The translations under genes and the position numbers were made by a program. Shown here piece after piece: positions 10,572 to 19,853 of a stretch of DNA of 64,000 bases. Under the pieces are notes generated by a model, which saw only the letters and a program-made list of their open reading frames with translations, did not search any database and was not told where the DNA came from. This stretch comes from CAIWHR01 sp963734575 (lineage in GTDB: Bacteria; Pseudomonadota; Gammaproteobacteria; Burkholderiales; Casimicrobiaceae). Position 1 is the first letter of the stretch, and each line of letters opens with the position of its first letter. The stretch is taken from the NCBI GenBank assembly GCA_963734575.1, contig CAVTHT010000012.1, positions 131,852 to 195,851 on the forward strand, written 5' to 3'.

Positions 10572-12112
10572 CGAGCGGCCGTCCCAGCATCGGCGCACCG
10601 GTCGATGCGCGGCGACACGCGATAGCGGCCGTCGCCGTAATGGCGGCCGAGGTGCAGCAATGCGGTGCGGATCGTGCCCGCACCGAGCACGCGTGCCCAC
10701 TCGAAGGGTCCGCGCGGATAGCCGACGCCGTGCTGCATCGCGAGGTCGATGGCCGCGGGGACCGCCACGCCCTGCGTCGCCGCATCCGCGGCCTCGTTCA
10801 CCAGCATCGCGATCGTCCGCAATACGACGAGCGCGGGCACGTCGTCGACCGGACTGACTGCAATATCCGCGGCCTGCAGCGCACCCGCGGCGAGCGCGAA
10901 TCCGGCCTCCGGGCAGGTATCGGCACGCGCCATCGCCACGCGAGTGCACGTACCGAAGTCGAGCGCGAGATCGAGCACGACGAGATCGGTGACGCCGGCC
11001 TCGACCGCACGCGCGGTCGCCGTGCGCCCGTCGGAGAGCGCCAGCAGCACGGCAGCACCGTCCGCCGCGATGCGCAAGGTGCCGCTGCCCAACCGCGAGT
11101 CCATCGTCTGCTGCACGAACTCGACGCCTGCAGCTTGAATGCGGGCGACGAGCGGCGCCAGCGCGCCGGCCTCGCCGTGCAGCGCAACCTGGCGCGGCTT
11201 CGCGGCAGGCGGTGCCGCGCCCGGCGCGGGCAGCGGCGCACCCGCGCCGTAATCGTAGAACCCGCGACCCGACTTGCGTCCCAGGAATCCTGCCGCGACG
11301 AGCTCGCCCTGCAGCACCGACGGCGTGTAACGGGGATCGTGGAAGCACGCCTCCCACACGCTGCGCGTCACGGCGAAGTTGACGTCGAGGCCGATGAGAT
11401 CCATCAGCTCGAACGGGCCCATGCGAAAGCCGCCCGCATCGCGCAGGATCGCATCGATGGTGGCGGGCGTTGCGGCACGCTCGTGCAGCAGGCGCAGCGC
11501 CTCGCCATAGAACGGACGCGCGCAGCGGTTGACGATGAAGCCCGGCGTGGAGGTCGCGTGCACCGGGGTCTTCCCCCACGCCTGTGCGGTCGCGAAGATG
11601 GTATCCGCCACGGCCGGATCGGTCGCGAGGCCGCGCACGACCTCGACCAGCGGCATCCGCGGCACGGGATTGAAGAAATGCATGCCCACGACGCGGCCGG
11701 GATGCCGCAGTCCCGCTGCGAGGGCGGTGATCGACAGCGACGACGTGTTGCTCGCCAGGATGCAATCCGGCGCGACGACATTCTCGAGGCTCGCGAAGAG
11801 CTCGCGCTTCGCTTCGAGATCCTCGACGATGGCCTCGATCACGAGACCGGCCACGCAGGCATCGGGCAGGGTCACGACGGTGCTGATGCGAGCCAGCGCG
11901 GCGTCTGCTGCACCCTGCTCCATCCGGCCTTTCGCGACGAGCGCCGCGAACGTCGTCGCCACGCCCTGCTTGGCCGCGTCGGCGGCGCCGAAGCGCGCGT
12001 CGTGCAGCTGCACCGTGTGGCCGCGCAGCGCCGCCACCTGCGCGATGCCCGCGCCCATCGTGCCGGCGCCGATCACCGCAACCTGCGTGGCCGGCGAGAG
12101 GGCAGCGCTCAT
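10564..12112 (-). CDS. paaH: 3-hydroxyadipyl-CoA dehydrogenase
   Basis: About 515 residues. NAD-binding motif VAVIGAGTMGAGIAQVAALRGH at the N-terminus, catalytic VGMHFFNPVPRMPLVEVV region, the linker GFIVNRCARPFYGEALRLL, and a second partial 3HCDH C-domain (GVAVPAAIDLAMQHGVGYPRGPFEW) as in the long bacterial PaaH/PaaC proteins. It oxidises 3-hydroxyadipyl-CoA to 3-oxoadipyl-CoA. The uninterrupted frame would run 140 codons into paaI, which is implausible. Removing one base near 10602 gives the ending GAPMLGRPLDG and a TGA at 10564-10566 that overlaps the paaI start, so I take that as the real end. The 28-bp gap to paaG fits the operon. Confidence 0.9.
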
Positions 12113-12140
12113 GTGCGGGACCTCCGGCGTGCCGCGTAGC

Positions 12141-12929
12141 TCAGCGGCCCGTGAACTGCGGCGTGCGCTTCGCGAGAAACGCGGCGACGCCTTCGCGGTA
12201 GTCCTCGCTGTAACCGAGCTCACGCTGCAGATCGCGCTCGAGCGCCAGTTGCGCCTCGAGCGAATTGGTCTCGGCGGCGTGCAACGCACGCTTGATGGCC
12301 GCAAGACCGCGCGTGGGCGCTGCGGCGAGCTGCGTCGCGAGGGCTTCGGTCTCGGTTGCGAGCGCTCCGTCGTCGACGCACTTCCAGATGAGGCCCCAGC
12401 TCGCCGCCTGCTCCGCACCAAGCCTGTCGCCGAGGAGCGCGAGACCCATGGCCCGCGCGCTGCCCGCGACGCGCGGCAGGAAATACGTGCCTCCCGAATC
12501 GGGCACGAGCCCGATCTTGCAGAACGCCTGGATGAAGCTCGCGGAGCGCGCAGCGATCACGATGTCGCAGGCGAGCGCGAGGTTGGCCCCGGCGCCGGCC
12601 GCCACGCCATTGACGGCGCACAGCACCGGCATGGGCAGGTTGCGCAGCGCGAGCACGAGGGGCAGGTAGTTGCGTTCGATCGATGCGCCGAGATCGACGG
12701 GTGCTGCGCCCGGCGCCACGGCGCGATCACCGAGGTCCTGACCGGCGCAGAATCCGCGCCCAGCGCCGGTGACCACCAGCACCCGCGCGCCCTCCGTGCC
12801 GACGCGCGCGAGGGCTTCGCGCACCTCCGCATGCATCGCGTCGTTGAAGCTGTTGAGGCGATCGGGACGGTTGAGGGTGAGCCGCGCGATGCCGGCTTGC
12901 ACCGAGAACAGGATGTGCTCGTAGGTCAT
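12141..12929 (-). CDS. paaG: Ring 1,2-epoxyphenylacetyl-CoA isomerase (oxepin-CoA forming)
   Basis: 262 residues, crotonase superfamily. Oxyanion-hole motifs: GAGRGFCAGQDLGDRAV and AVNGVAAGAGANLALACDIV; the conserved Asp is in IGLVPDSGGTYFLPRVAG. The GAGRGFCAGQDL and DSGGT pattern is the PaaG-type signature, distinguishing it from ordinary enoyl-CoA hydratases that have Glu there. It converts the ring epoxide of phenylacetyl-CoA to the oxepin and also isomerises a later double bond. No second crotonase (PaaF) gene is present in this operon, so hydration of dehydroadipyl-CoA must be done by an enzyme encoded elsewhere or by PaaG-like activity. Confidence 0.93.
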   Translation of the reverse strand: MTYEHILFSVQAGIARLTLNRPDRLNSFNDAMHAEVREALARVGTEGARVLVVTGAGRGFCAGQDLGDRAVAPGAAPVDLGASIERNYLPLVLALRNLPMPVLCAVNGVAAGAGANLALACDIVIAARSASFIQAFCKIGLVPDSGGTYFLPRVAGSARAMGLALLGDRLGAEQAASWGLIWKCVDDGALATETEALATQLAAAPTRGLAAIKRALHAAETNSLEAQLALERDLQRELGYSEDYREGVAAFLAKRTPQFTGR

Positions 12930-12959
12930 TGGATCTTTCGGGACGTGCTGCGCAGCACG

Positions 12960-14626
12960 TCAGACGTGCAGGCGATGCTGCACGACGCGGAAGCGACCCG
13001 CGACGTAGGCGGCGTCGGTCAGCGCGGCGTTGGCGGCGGGATTCGCCCCGGTGCCGTGGTAGTCGGAGAACGCGGCCGACTGGTTGACGAAGACGCCGCC
13101 GGTGAGATTGATGGAGAGCGCCACGCCCGCGGCCTCGGCCACGGCGATCGCACGGTCGATGACGTCGTCGCGCGTCGAGTACACGGACAGCGTCAGCGCA
13201 CCGTGGCCGTGCACGGCCTCGCGCGCGATGGCGAGGCTCTGCTCGGTGGAGTCCGTCGCGACGACGAACGCAATGGGCCCGAACCACTCGTGCAGGTACT
13301 TGTCGCGATCGGCAGCGTCGAGGCGCACCACGAGCGGCGTGCGAATCGTGGCCTCGGGAAACTCGGGGATGCGTCACGCGTCTCGCTGTCGACGATCACC
13401 GGCCCGAGGGCGCGCGCGCTGTCGATGCGCTCCAGCACGGCGTGGCTCTGCACGGCACCGAGGATCTCCACGGCACGCGCGGGATCGCCGACCAGCTTGC
13501 GCACGCCGTCGCCGAGCGCCTGTGCGACCTGCTCGAACGAGAGATGGCCCTCGCCGGTGTCGATGCCGCCGCGCGGCACGTAGATGTTCTGCGGTGCGGT
13601 GCACATCTGGCCCGTGTAGAGCGCGAGCGAGAAGGCGATGTTGCGCACGGCGCCCTTGAAGTCGGCGGCGGAATCGAGCACCACCTGGTTCACGCCGGCC
13701 TTCTCGGTGAACACCTGCGCCTGATGCGCGTGCCGCTCCAGCCACACGCCATTGGCCGGGCTGCCGGTGAAGTCGATGAGCTTCACTTCGGGCCGCAGCG
13801 CGAGCTCCTGCGCCACGGGGTCGCCATGATCGTGGGCAACCATCGTGACGACGTTGGGATCGAAGCCCGCCTCGCGCAGCACGTCGCGCGCGATGCGCAC
13901 CGTGATGGCGAGCGGCAGGATGGCGCCGGGATGCGGCTTGACGACCACGGCATTGCCGGTGGCGAGATCGGCGAAGAAACCGGTGTAGCCGTTCCACGTG
14001 GGAAACGTGGACACACCGATGACGAGCCCGACGCCGCGCGGCACGATGCGATAGCGCTTCTCCATCCGCAGCGGCTCGCCCTTGCCCTGCGGCTTCTCCC
14101 ACAGGCCTTGGCCGGAATGCGGCGCATCTCGTCCCACGCGTACGCCACGGCCTCGAGCCCGCGGTCCTGCGCGTGCGGGCCGCCCGCCTGGAACGCCATC
14201 ATGAATGCCTGGCCCGTCGTATGCATCACGGCATGCGCCATCAGCACGCTTTGCCGGTTGATGCGCTCGAGGATTTCGACCGCGACGCCCACCCATGCCT
14301 CCGGTCCCGGCCTTGCGCCAGCCTTCTTCGGCGCGCGCGATGGCGGCGAAGAGCGCATCGACGTCGACCTTCGGGTACGTGATGCCGAGCGCGATGCCGT
14401 ACGGCGAACGCTCGCTGCCCACGCGGCCGACGGTGCCGGGCTGATCGAGCTCGAAAGGCTTGCCGAGCAGTGCGTCGAACGCCGCCTTCCCCGTCTCGAT
14501 GGCGCCTTCGCCGTAGTTGCGGGGGCTGGGCGACTCGGGGTAGGCGCTCCAGTAGCTGCGCTCGGCGATGGCCTGCAACGCGCGATCGAGCGTGGCGCGA
14601 TGCTTCTCGAACAGGGGGAAGGACAC
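12960..14626 (-). CDS. paaN: Aldehyde dehydrogenase PaaN (phenylacetate pathway); three frame breaks
   Basis: About 555 residues of an aldehyde dehydrogenase of the PaaN type. Seen: N-terminal FPLFEKHRATLDRALQAI and SPSPRNYGEGAIETGKAAF, the GVSTFPTWNGYTGFFADLA segment, and MCTAPQNIYVPRGGIDT containing the catalytic cysteine. Start is GTG 14624-14626, preceded by AGGAG at a good distance. The frame breaks near 14305 (extra base), near 14110 (missing base) and near 13365. In pathways lacking the fused PaaZ, PaaN-type dehydrogenases are thought to oxidise the semialdehyde produced on ring opening; no MaoC-like hydratase domain is attached here. It sits between paaE and paaG in the operon. Confidence 0.88.
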
Positions 14627-14779
14627 GGGAAACTCCTGACGCAATGCGACCAGACGAACTGCGGTGCGGCGGTCAGAAACTGTAGCACGCCGGGACGATC
14701 GCTGCAGGGCGGGCGTGGGCGGCGCATGCAGCGCGGCAGCGCGCGTCCATGCGTGCCGTATCCGCTCTTTCCCGCGCGG

Positions 14780-15856
14780 TCACCCCGTCTGGTCGTAGTC
14801 GACGGTGACCGCGTCGGTCACGGGATAGCTCTGGCACGTCAGCACGAAACCGCGCGCGATCTCGTAATCCTCCAGCGCGAAGTTGGCGTCCATCTCGACC
14901 TCGCCGGACGTCAGCTTGGCGCGGCATGTCGAGCAGACACCCGCCTTGCACGAATAGGGCAGCTCGATGCCGGCATCGAGTCCTGCCTCGAGGATGTTCT
15001 GCTTGCCCTTGGCGAGATGGAACGTGCGCGTCATGCCGTCGAGCACCGCCGTCACCACGCAGTCCGCGTGCGCCGGATCGGGTGCCGCGTGCGGTACGTG
15101 GGCGGTGCGCGGAACGCTCGTCGCGAAGCGCTCGATCCGGATCCTGCCTTCGGGAAAGCCCGCTTCGACGAGGCCCTCCTTCACCGCCTGCATCATTCCC
15201 TCCGGGCCGCAGATCAGCACGGCATCCACGTCGGCGATCGGCACCCAATGCGCCAGGAGCTCACGCACCTTCGCGCGGTCGATGCGGCCGTGGAAGAGCG
15301 GAATGTCCTGCGCTTCGCGCGATAGCACATGCACGAGATTGAAGCGCTCGAGGTAGATGTCCTTGAGCGCCGCGAGCTCCTCGCGGAACATCACCGTCGA
15401 CGAGGCGCGGTTGCCGTACACGAGGGTGAAGCGGCTGGCGGGCTCGTGGGCGAGCGTCGACGCGATGATCGACAGAAGCGGCGTGATGCCGCTCCCCGCG
15501 GCGAAGGCGAGATAGTGCTGCCGATGCGCCGCATCGAGCGGCAGCTGGAAGTGGCCGAGCGGCGGCAGCACATCGATCGAATCGCCGCCGCGCAGCGCCT
15601 CGTTCGCCCACGTGGAGAACACGCCGCCGGGATTGCGCTTGACCGCGATGCGCAGGCGGCCTTCGTGCAGCGGCGAGCAGATCGAGTACGAGCGGCGGAC
15701 CTCCTCGCCCCCGATATACGCGCGCAGCGTGAGATGCTGGCCCGGCGCGAAGCGGAAGCGCTCCTCGAGCTCCGGCGGCACCGCGAAGGTGATCGCCACG
15801 GCGTCGCGCGTCTCGCGCTCCACCCGGTCGACGGTGAGCGGATAGAAGCGGCTCAT
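14780..15856 (-). CDS. paaE: Phenylacetyl-CoA epoxidase reductase subunit
   Basis: 358 residues. An N-terminal ferredoxin-reductase module binds FAD (RRSYSICSPLHEGRL) and NAD(P)H (YLAFAAGSGITPLLSIIAST and VLICGPEGMM), and a C-terminal plant-type ferredoxin domain carries the [2Fe-2S] ligands in YSCKAGVCSTCRAKLTSGEV plus a later Cys (VLTCQSYP). It passes electrons to the PaaA di-iron centre. The start at ATG 15854-15856 gives the normal PaaE N-terminus MSRFYPLTVDRV. The gap of 31 bp to paaD is short; the 153 bp between paaE and paaN contain no gene that I can see. Confidence 0.95.
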   Translation of the reverse strand: MSRFYPLTVDRVERETRDAVAITFAVPPELEERFRFAPGQHLTLRAYIGGEEVRRSYSICSPLHEGRLRIAVKRNPGGVFSTWANEALRGGDSIDVLPPLGHFQLPLDAAHRQHYLAFAAGSGITPLLSIIASTLAHEPASRFTLVYGNRASSTVMFREELAALKDIYLERFNLVHVLSREAQDIPLFHGRIDRAKVRELLAHWVPIADVDAVLICGPEGMMQAVKEGLVEAGFPEGRIRIERFATSVPRTAHVPHAAPDPAHADCVVTAVLDGMTRTFHLAKGKQNILEAGLDAGIELPYSCKAGVCSTCRAKLTSGEVEMDANFALEDYEIARGFVLTCQSYPVTDAVTVDYDQTG

Positions 15857-15887
15857 TGGATAGCAACGGCTCGTGCCGACCCGCGCG

Positions 15888-16475
15888 TCACAAAGGCTTG
15901 AAGTAGTCGAACGGCTCGAGGCATTCCAGGCAACGGTAGTGCGCCTTGCACGCGGTCGAGCCGAACTGGGCGACGAGCTGGGTGCGCGGCGCACCGCAGC
16001 GCGGACAGCAGATGGTCATGCCGGAACGACGCAGCGGGCTGATGCCCGTGACGTCGACGGTGGTCTGCGACGCTGCGATCGCCGCGGACGGCGGCGCGAT
16101 GCCGTAGGCGCGAAGCTTGCGCTGCCCCTCCGCCGTGAGCCATGTCGTGGACCACGGCGGCGACAGCACCGTCTCGAGGCGCATTGCGATGACGCCGAGG
16201 TCGCGCAGCCGGTCGCGGATCGCCTGCATGATGAGGTCGGTGGCGGGACAGCCGGAATAGGTCGGCGTGACGCGCACGAGCAGCGTACCGGGGTCGGCGG
16301 CATCCCACTCGACGGCGCGCACGATGCCGAGCTCGAGCACCGAGACGACCGGGATCTCGGGATCGGGCACGTCGCCCAGCGCCGCCCAGATCGCGCCGAG
16401 CGAAGGCTGCGGCTGCGCGCCGGCGGCAGCGGCAGCGGCCGCGGCCGCAACCGCGCGCTGCTCCGCCGTCACCAT
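15888..16475 (-). CDS. paaD: Phenylacetyl-CoA epoxidase accessory/maturation protein
   Basis: 195 residues. N-terminal DUF59/MIP18 fold with the DPEIPVVSVLELGIVRAVEW motif and the conserved YSGCPATDLI cysteine, then a C-terminal zinc-ribbon-like segment with CCPRCG and CLECLEPFDYF. PaaD is needed for assembly of the PaaABCE epoxidase and is related to iron-sulfur cluster carriers. An alanine-rich stretch (AAAAAAAAAG) near the N-terminus is a local oddity. The ATG overlaps the paaC stop by three codon positions, which indicates translational coupling. Confidence 0.95.
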   Translation of the reverse strand: MVTAEQRAVAAAAAAAAAGAQPQPSLGAIWAALGDVPDPEIPVVSVLELGIVRAVEWDAADPGTLLVRVTPTYSGCPATDLIMQAIRDRLRDLGVIAMRLETVLSPPWSTTWLTAEGQRKLRAYGIAPPSAAIAASQTTVDVTGISPLRRSGMTICCPRCGAPRTQLVAQFGSTACKAHYRCLECLEPFDYFKPL

Positions 16476-17251
16476 CGCGCACCCGGGTAGGCGCGTTGCA
16501 GGAACTGCATCTCGGGCAACAGGTGGCCGAGATGCTCCGTGTGCACGCCCTGCCGGCCGCCGCGGCCCGCACCGCCGTGCATGAACGCGTTGGCCGGAGC
16601 GACGAGCGTCGCCTCCTCCAGCACGCCGTCGACATGCTGGCGCCAGGGCGTTGCGAGTGCTGCGACGTCGATGGCGATGCCACTCGCGAGCAGCGCGCGC
16701 TCGACGTCGTCGGTCATGAACATCTCTCCCGTGTACATCCACAGGTCGTCCAGCGCGGCCTGAGCCTTCGCATGCGATTCGTCGGTGCCGTCACCCAGCC
16801 GGATCACCCAATCGCCGGAACGCTCGACGTGATAGGCGACCTCCTTCGCGCCCTTGGCGGCGATCTCGGCGACGCGCGCGTCGGTCGAGCGCGTCAGCCC
16901 GCGCAATGCGAGCAGGTGCCACGCATCGAACAGGAACTGCCGCAGCATCGTGTCGGCGAAATTGCCGTTCGGCTGCTCCACCAGCAGCAGGTTGCGAAAC
17001 TCGCGCGCGTCGCGCAGGAACGCGAGCTCGTCCTCGTCGCGTCCGCGCGGGCGGAAACGGGCCTCGACCTCGCCGGCATACGCAAGCCACAGGCGCGCCT
17101 GCCCGAGAAGATCGAGGCCCACGTTGGTGACGGCCATGTCCTCCTCGAGGATCGGTCCCTTGCCCACCCATTCGCCCAGGCGCTGCGCGAGGACCAGCGG
17201 GGAATCGCCCAGGCGAAGCAGGTAATCGAAGAGTTGCGGCTCGCGGTCCAC
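16469..17251 (-). CDS. paaC: Phenylacetyl-CoA epoxidase structural subunit
   Basis: 260 residues, ferritin-like fold without the catalytic carboxylate set, as usual for PaaC. Diagnostic text: LFDYLLRLGDSPLVLAQRLG at the N-terminus, MAVTNVGLDLLGQARLW, and RNLLLVEQPNGNFADTMLRQ. PaaC forms a tight heterodimer with PaaA in the epoxidase. It starts eight bases after paaB and overlaps paaD. Confidence 0.96.
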   Translation of the reverse strand: MDREPQLFDYLLRLGDSPLVLAQRLGEWVGKGPILEEDMAVTNVGLDLLGQARLWLAYAGEVEARFRPRGRDEDELAFLRDAREFRNLLLVEQPNGNFADTMLRQFLFDAWHLLALRGLTRSTDARVAEIAAKGAKEVAYHVERSGDWVIRLGDGTDESHAKAQAALDDLWMYTGEMFMTDDVERALLASGIAIDVAALATPWRQHVDGVLEEATLVAPANAFMHGGAGRGGRQGVHTEHLGHLLPEMQFLQRAYPGARW

Positions 17252-17259
17252 GTTCGGCG

Positions 17260-17541
17260 TCAGATGTGCTTGACTTCGTCGGGCATCGGAAAGAACGTGG
17301 GATGCCGGTACACCTTGCTGTTCGCGGGCTCGAACAGGGCCTCCTTGTCACCGGGGCTCGACGCGACGACGTCGCTTGCGCGCACCACCCAGATCGACAC
17401 GCCCTCGTTGCGGCGGGTGTACACGTCACGCGCGTTCTTGATCGCGAGCCCGGCATCCGGCGCGTGCAGGCTGCCGACGTGCTTGTGCGCGAGGCCATGC
17501 TGGCTGCGAATGAAGATTTCCCACAACGGCCATTCGTTCAT
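17260..17541 (-). CDS. paaB: Phenylacetyl-CoA epoxidase small subunit
   Basis: 93 residues, the expected size for PaaB. Recognisable by MNEWPLWEIFIRSQHGLAHK, VGSLHAPDAGLAIKNARDVY and TRRNEGVSIWVVRASDVVAS. PaaB bridges PaaAC dimers in the multicomponent oxygenase. The 207-bp gap upstream, between paaA and paaB, is unusual for this operon and is filled by palindromic repeats. Confidence 0.96.
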   Translation of the reverse strand: MNEWPLWEIFIRSQHGLAHKHVGSLHAPDAGLAIKNARDVYTRRNEGVSIWVVRASDVVASSPGDKEALFEPANSKVYRHPTFFPMPDEVKHI

Positions 17542-17561
17542 GACGGTTTCCTGTGTGAAGC

Positions 17562-17699
17562 GTCAGGCTGAAGCCTGACCTACAGAACCTGGTCCGGCCT
17601 CATCGGTCGATACGTTGCAGGTCAGGCTGAAGCCTGACCTACAGAACTTGGTCCGCGCGTCATCGGTCGATACTTTTGTAGGTCAGGCTTCAGCCTGAC
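17562..17699. repeat. Three copies of a GTCAGGCT-TC/GA-AGCCTGAC palindromic element between paaA and paaB
   Basis: Copies of the 18-bp hairpin unit lie at 17562-17579, 17621-17638 (both in GA orientation) and 17682-17699 (TC orientation, preceded by TTTTGTAG). The first two are part of near-identical 59- and 61-bp tandem units that also share CTACAGAAC, GGTCCG and CATCGGTCGATAC. The element recurs at 50.1, 54.6-54.7 and 56.4 kb. Transcribed, each copy forms an 8-bp stem with a 2-base centre, so the cluster could affect paaA/paaB message processing, but only the repeat itself is seen. Confidence 0.9.
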
Positions 17700-17748
17700 A
17701 CTCGCGCTCGCCGTTTCGGCAACGCGTCCATGCGTCGCACGCCCAATC

Positions 17749-18744
17749 TCACGCCGCCGCCTTGGTCGCGCGCGCGGCGCGCTTCTGCGCGTGTGCCATC
17801 GCCGCCTCGCGCACCCATGCGCCATCCTCCCACGCCTTGACGCGGGTGCGCAGGCGCTCGCGATTGCATGGCCCATTGCCCTTGATGACGCTGTAGAACT
17901 CCGCCCAGTCGATCGCGCCGAACTCGTAGTGCTCGGTATCGGGATTCCAGCGCAGGTCCTTGTCGGGAATGGTGAGACCCAGGAACTCGGCCTGCGGCAC
18001 GGTCTGGTCGACGAAGCGCTGGCGCAGCTCGTCGTTGGACAGGAGCTTGATCTTCCACGCCGCCGACTGCGCGCTGTGCACGCTCTCGGCATCGGACGGC
18101 CCGAACATCATCACCGACGGCCACCACCAGCGATCGAGCGCGTCCTGCGCCATGGCCTTCTGCTCGGCCGTGCCGCGCGACAGCGTCAGCATGATGTCGT
18201 ACCCCTGGCGCTGATGGAAGCTCTCCTCCTTGCAGATGCGCACCATCGCCCGCGCGTACGGACCGTAGGAGCAGCGGCAGATCGGAATCTGGTTCATGAT
18301 CGCGGCGCCGTCGACCAGCCAGCCGATCGCGCCGACGTCGGCCCACGTCAGCGTCGGATAGTTGAAGATGCTGGAGTACTTCGCCTTGCCGGAGTGCAGG
18401 TCGGCGAGCATCTGGTCGCGCGACACGCCGAGCGTTTCCGCTGCGGAGTAGAGATAGAGGCCGTGCCCGCCTTCGTCCTGGATCTTGGCCATGAGGATGG
18501 CCTTGCGCTTCAGGCTCGGCGCACGTGTCACCCAGTTGCCCTCGGGCAGCATGCCGACGATCTCCGAATGCGCGTGCTGCGAGATCTGGCGCACGAGCGT
18601 GCGCCGGTAGGCCTCCGGCATCCAGTCCTTGGGCTCGACCTTGACGTCGGCGTCGATCCGCGCCTGGAACGCGGCCTCCTCGGGAGGCATGTCGTCCTGC
18701 GCGCGCACCTTCGCGAGGCCGGTGTCCACCATCTGTGCGTACAT
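17749..18744 (-). CDS. paaA: Phenylacetyl-CoA epoxidase catalytic (di-iron) subunit
   Basis: 331 residues. Carboxylate-bridged di-iron enzyme that inserts one oxygen into the ring of phenylacetyl-CoA. Metal-ligand regions: AKIQDEGGHGLYLYSAAETL (Glu and His of the first E-x-x-H set) and RICKEESFHQRQGYDIML (second set); also RQISQHAHSEIVGMLPEGNW and SSIFNYPTLTWADVGAIGWL. The start at ATG 18742-18744 gives the standard N-terminus. It is the promoter-proximal gene of the leftward paa operon, with a candidate PaaX operator about 85 bp upstream. Confidence 0.97.
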   Translation of the reverse strand: MYAQMVDTGLAKVRAQDDMPPEEAAFQARIDADVKVEPKDWMPEAYRRTLVRQISQHAHSEIVGMLPEGNWVTRAPSLKRKAILMAKIQDEGGHGLYLYSAAETLGVSRDQMLADLHSGKAKYSSIFNYPTLTWADVGAIGWLVDGAAIMNQIPICRCSYGPYARAMVRICKEESFHQRQGYDIMLTLSRGTAEQKAMAQDALDRWWWPSVMMFGPSDAESVHSAQSAAWKIKLLSNDELRQRFVDQTVPQAEFLGLTIPDKDLRWNPDTEHYEFGAIDWAEFYSVIKGNGPCNRERLRTRVKAWEDGAWVREAAMAHAQKRAARATKAAA

Positions 18745-18828
18745 GCCCGTCTCCCGTCCTGAACGCGCGGCGCGAGTGCGCCCCGCGCCGGCATCACTCC
18801 GGCGGCGTGCCGCCGCAGGCTTCGAAAC

Positions 18829-18865
18829 GATACACTTTCTCGATGAAATGTGTAAAGTTTGTATC
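18829..18865. promoter_or_regulatory. Candidate PaaX operator between paaA and paaX
   Basis: An inverted repeat GATACA (18829-18834) ... TGTATC (18860-18865) with a 25-bp AT-rich spacer ends immediately before the paaX ATG and lies in the only promoter region serving paaA. Inside it is a second imperfect repeat ACACTTTC / GAAATGTGT. PaaX-type repressors bind interrupted palindromes in exactly this position and are released by phenylacetyl-CoA. The repeat is seen; the assignment is inference. Confidence 0.6.
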
Positions 18866-19840
18866 ATGAACAAAACTGGCGCGAAGGACGGGCGGACGGC
18901 GGATGCGGCTTCGCCCGACCCGGCCGTGCGGACGTGGATCGCACGGCAGCTCGCCCAGGCGCCGCCGCGCGCGCCTTCGCTCGTGATCACCGTCTGGGGG
19001 GACGCCATCGCGCCGCATACCGACGCCGTGATGCTGCCGGGACTGATCGCGCTGCTGGCGCCGTGCGGCCTCAACGAGCGCCTGGTGCGCACCAGCGTGT
19101 TCCGGCTCGTGCGCGAAGGCTGGCTGCGCTCGGCACCCGTCGGGCGGCGCAGCCTCTATCGGCTCACCCCGGAAGGTGCGCGTCGCTTCGCGCAGGCCTA
19201 CGCGCGGATCTATGCGCCCGTCGAGGCAACGTGGGACGACACGTGGGAGGTGGTGCTGAGCAACGGCCTCGCGCCGGGCAAGCGACGCGCCCTGCGGGAC
19301 GAGCTTTCGTGGGCGGGGTTCGGCGCGTTCGGATCGGGCGTGCATGCGCGCCCGGCACGGGGCGCGAGCGGTTTGCCGAAGCTGCTCGATGGCCTCGGGG
19401 TCGCGGGCGAGGTTCTCGCCGTGCGTGCGCACGACGACGCGACGCTGGGTGGCCAGTCCCTCACGGCGGCGGTAGCCCGCGCATGGGACCTGCGCGGCAT
19501 CGCGGCCGAGTACCGCGGTTTCCTGCGACGATTCGGCGGCGTCATCGAGCGCTTTCGGCAGCGGCCGGCGGACGCGCTCGACCCGCAGCAGTGCTTCGTC
19601 GTGCGCACGCTGCTGATCCATGCGTACCGCCGCATGCTGCTGCGCGACCCGCAGTTGCCCGCGGATTTGCTGCCGCTGGACTGGCCGGGCGGCGCCGCGG
19701 CGGTGCTATGCCGCGATTTCTACCGCCTGACGCATCGGGCGGCCGAACGCCACCTCGTGGCGACGCTCGAAAGCGCCGCCGGGCCCCTGCCCCCGGCAAG
19801 CGCCGATTTCTACCGACGCTTCGGCGGACTGGAGCCCTGA
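18866..19840 (+). CDS. paaX: Phenylacetic acid degradation operon repressor PaaX
   Basis: 324 residues. N-terminal winged-helix domain (PSLVITVWGDAIAPHTDAVM, then LNERLVRTSVFRLVREGWLR with the PaaX-type recognition helix) and the PaaX C-terminal domains (YRLTPEGARRFAQA, WEVVLSN, and LIHAYRRMLLRDPQLPADLL with LDWPGGAA). It represses paa genes until phenylacetyl-CoA binds. It is divergent from paaA, and its ATG abuts the putative operator, so autoregulation is likely. Other product possible only within the PaaX family. Confidence 0.95.
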   Translation: MNKTGAKDGRTADAASPDPAVRTWIARQLAQAPPRAPSLVITVWGDAIAPHTDAVMLPGLIALLAPCGLNERLVRTSVFRLVREGWLRSAPVGRRSLYRLTPEGARRFAQAYARIYAPVEATWDDTWEVVLSNGLAPGKRRALRDELSWAGFGAFGSGVHARPARGASGLPKLLDGLGVAGEVLAVRAHDDATLGGQSLTAAVARAWDLRGIAAEYRGFLRRFGGVIERFRQRPADALDPQQCFVVRTLLIHAYRRMLLRDPQLPADLLPLDWPGGAAAVLCRDFYRLTHRAAERHLVATLESAAGPLPPASADFYRRFGGLEP

Positions 19841-19853
19841 GGCACGCGCCCGC

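Noticed and set aside
17542..17748. A CRISPR array in the repeat-filled paaA-paaB gap
   Set aside because: The repeats are palindromes in both orientations with only three copies and nearly identical flanks rather than unique spacers; no cas genes are near.
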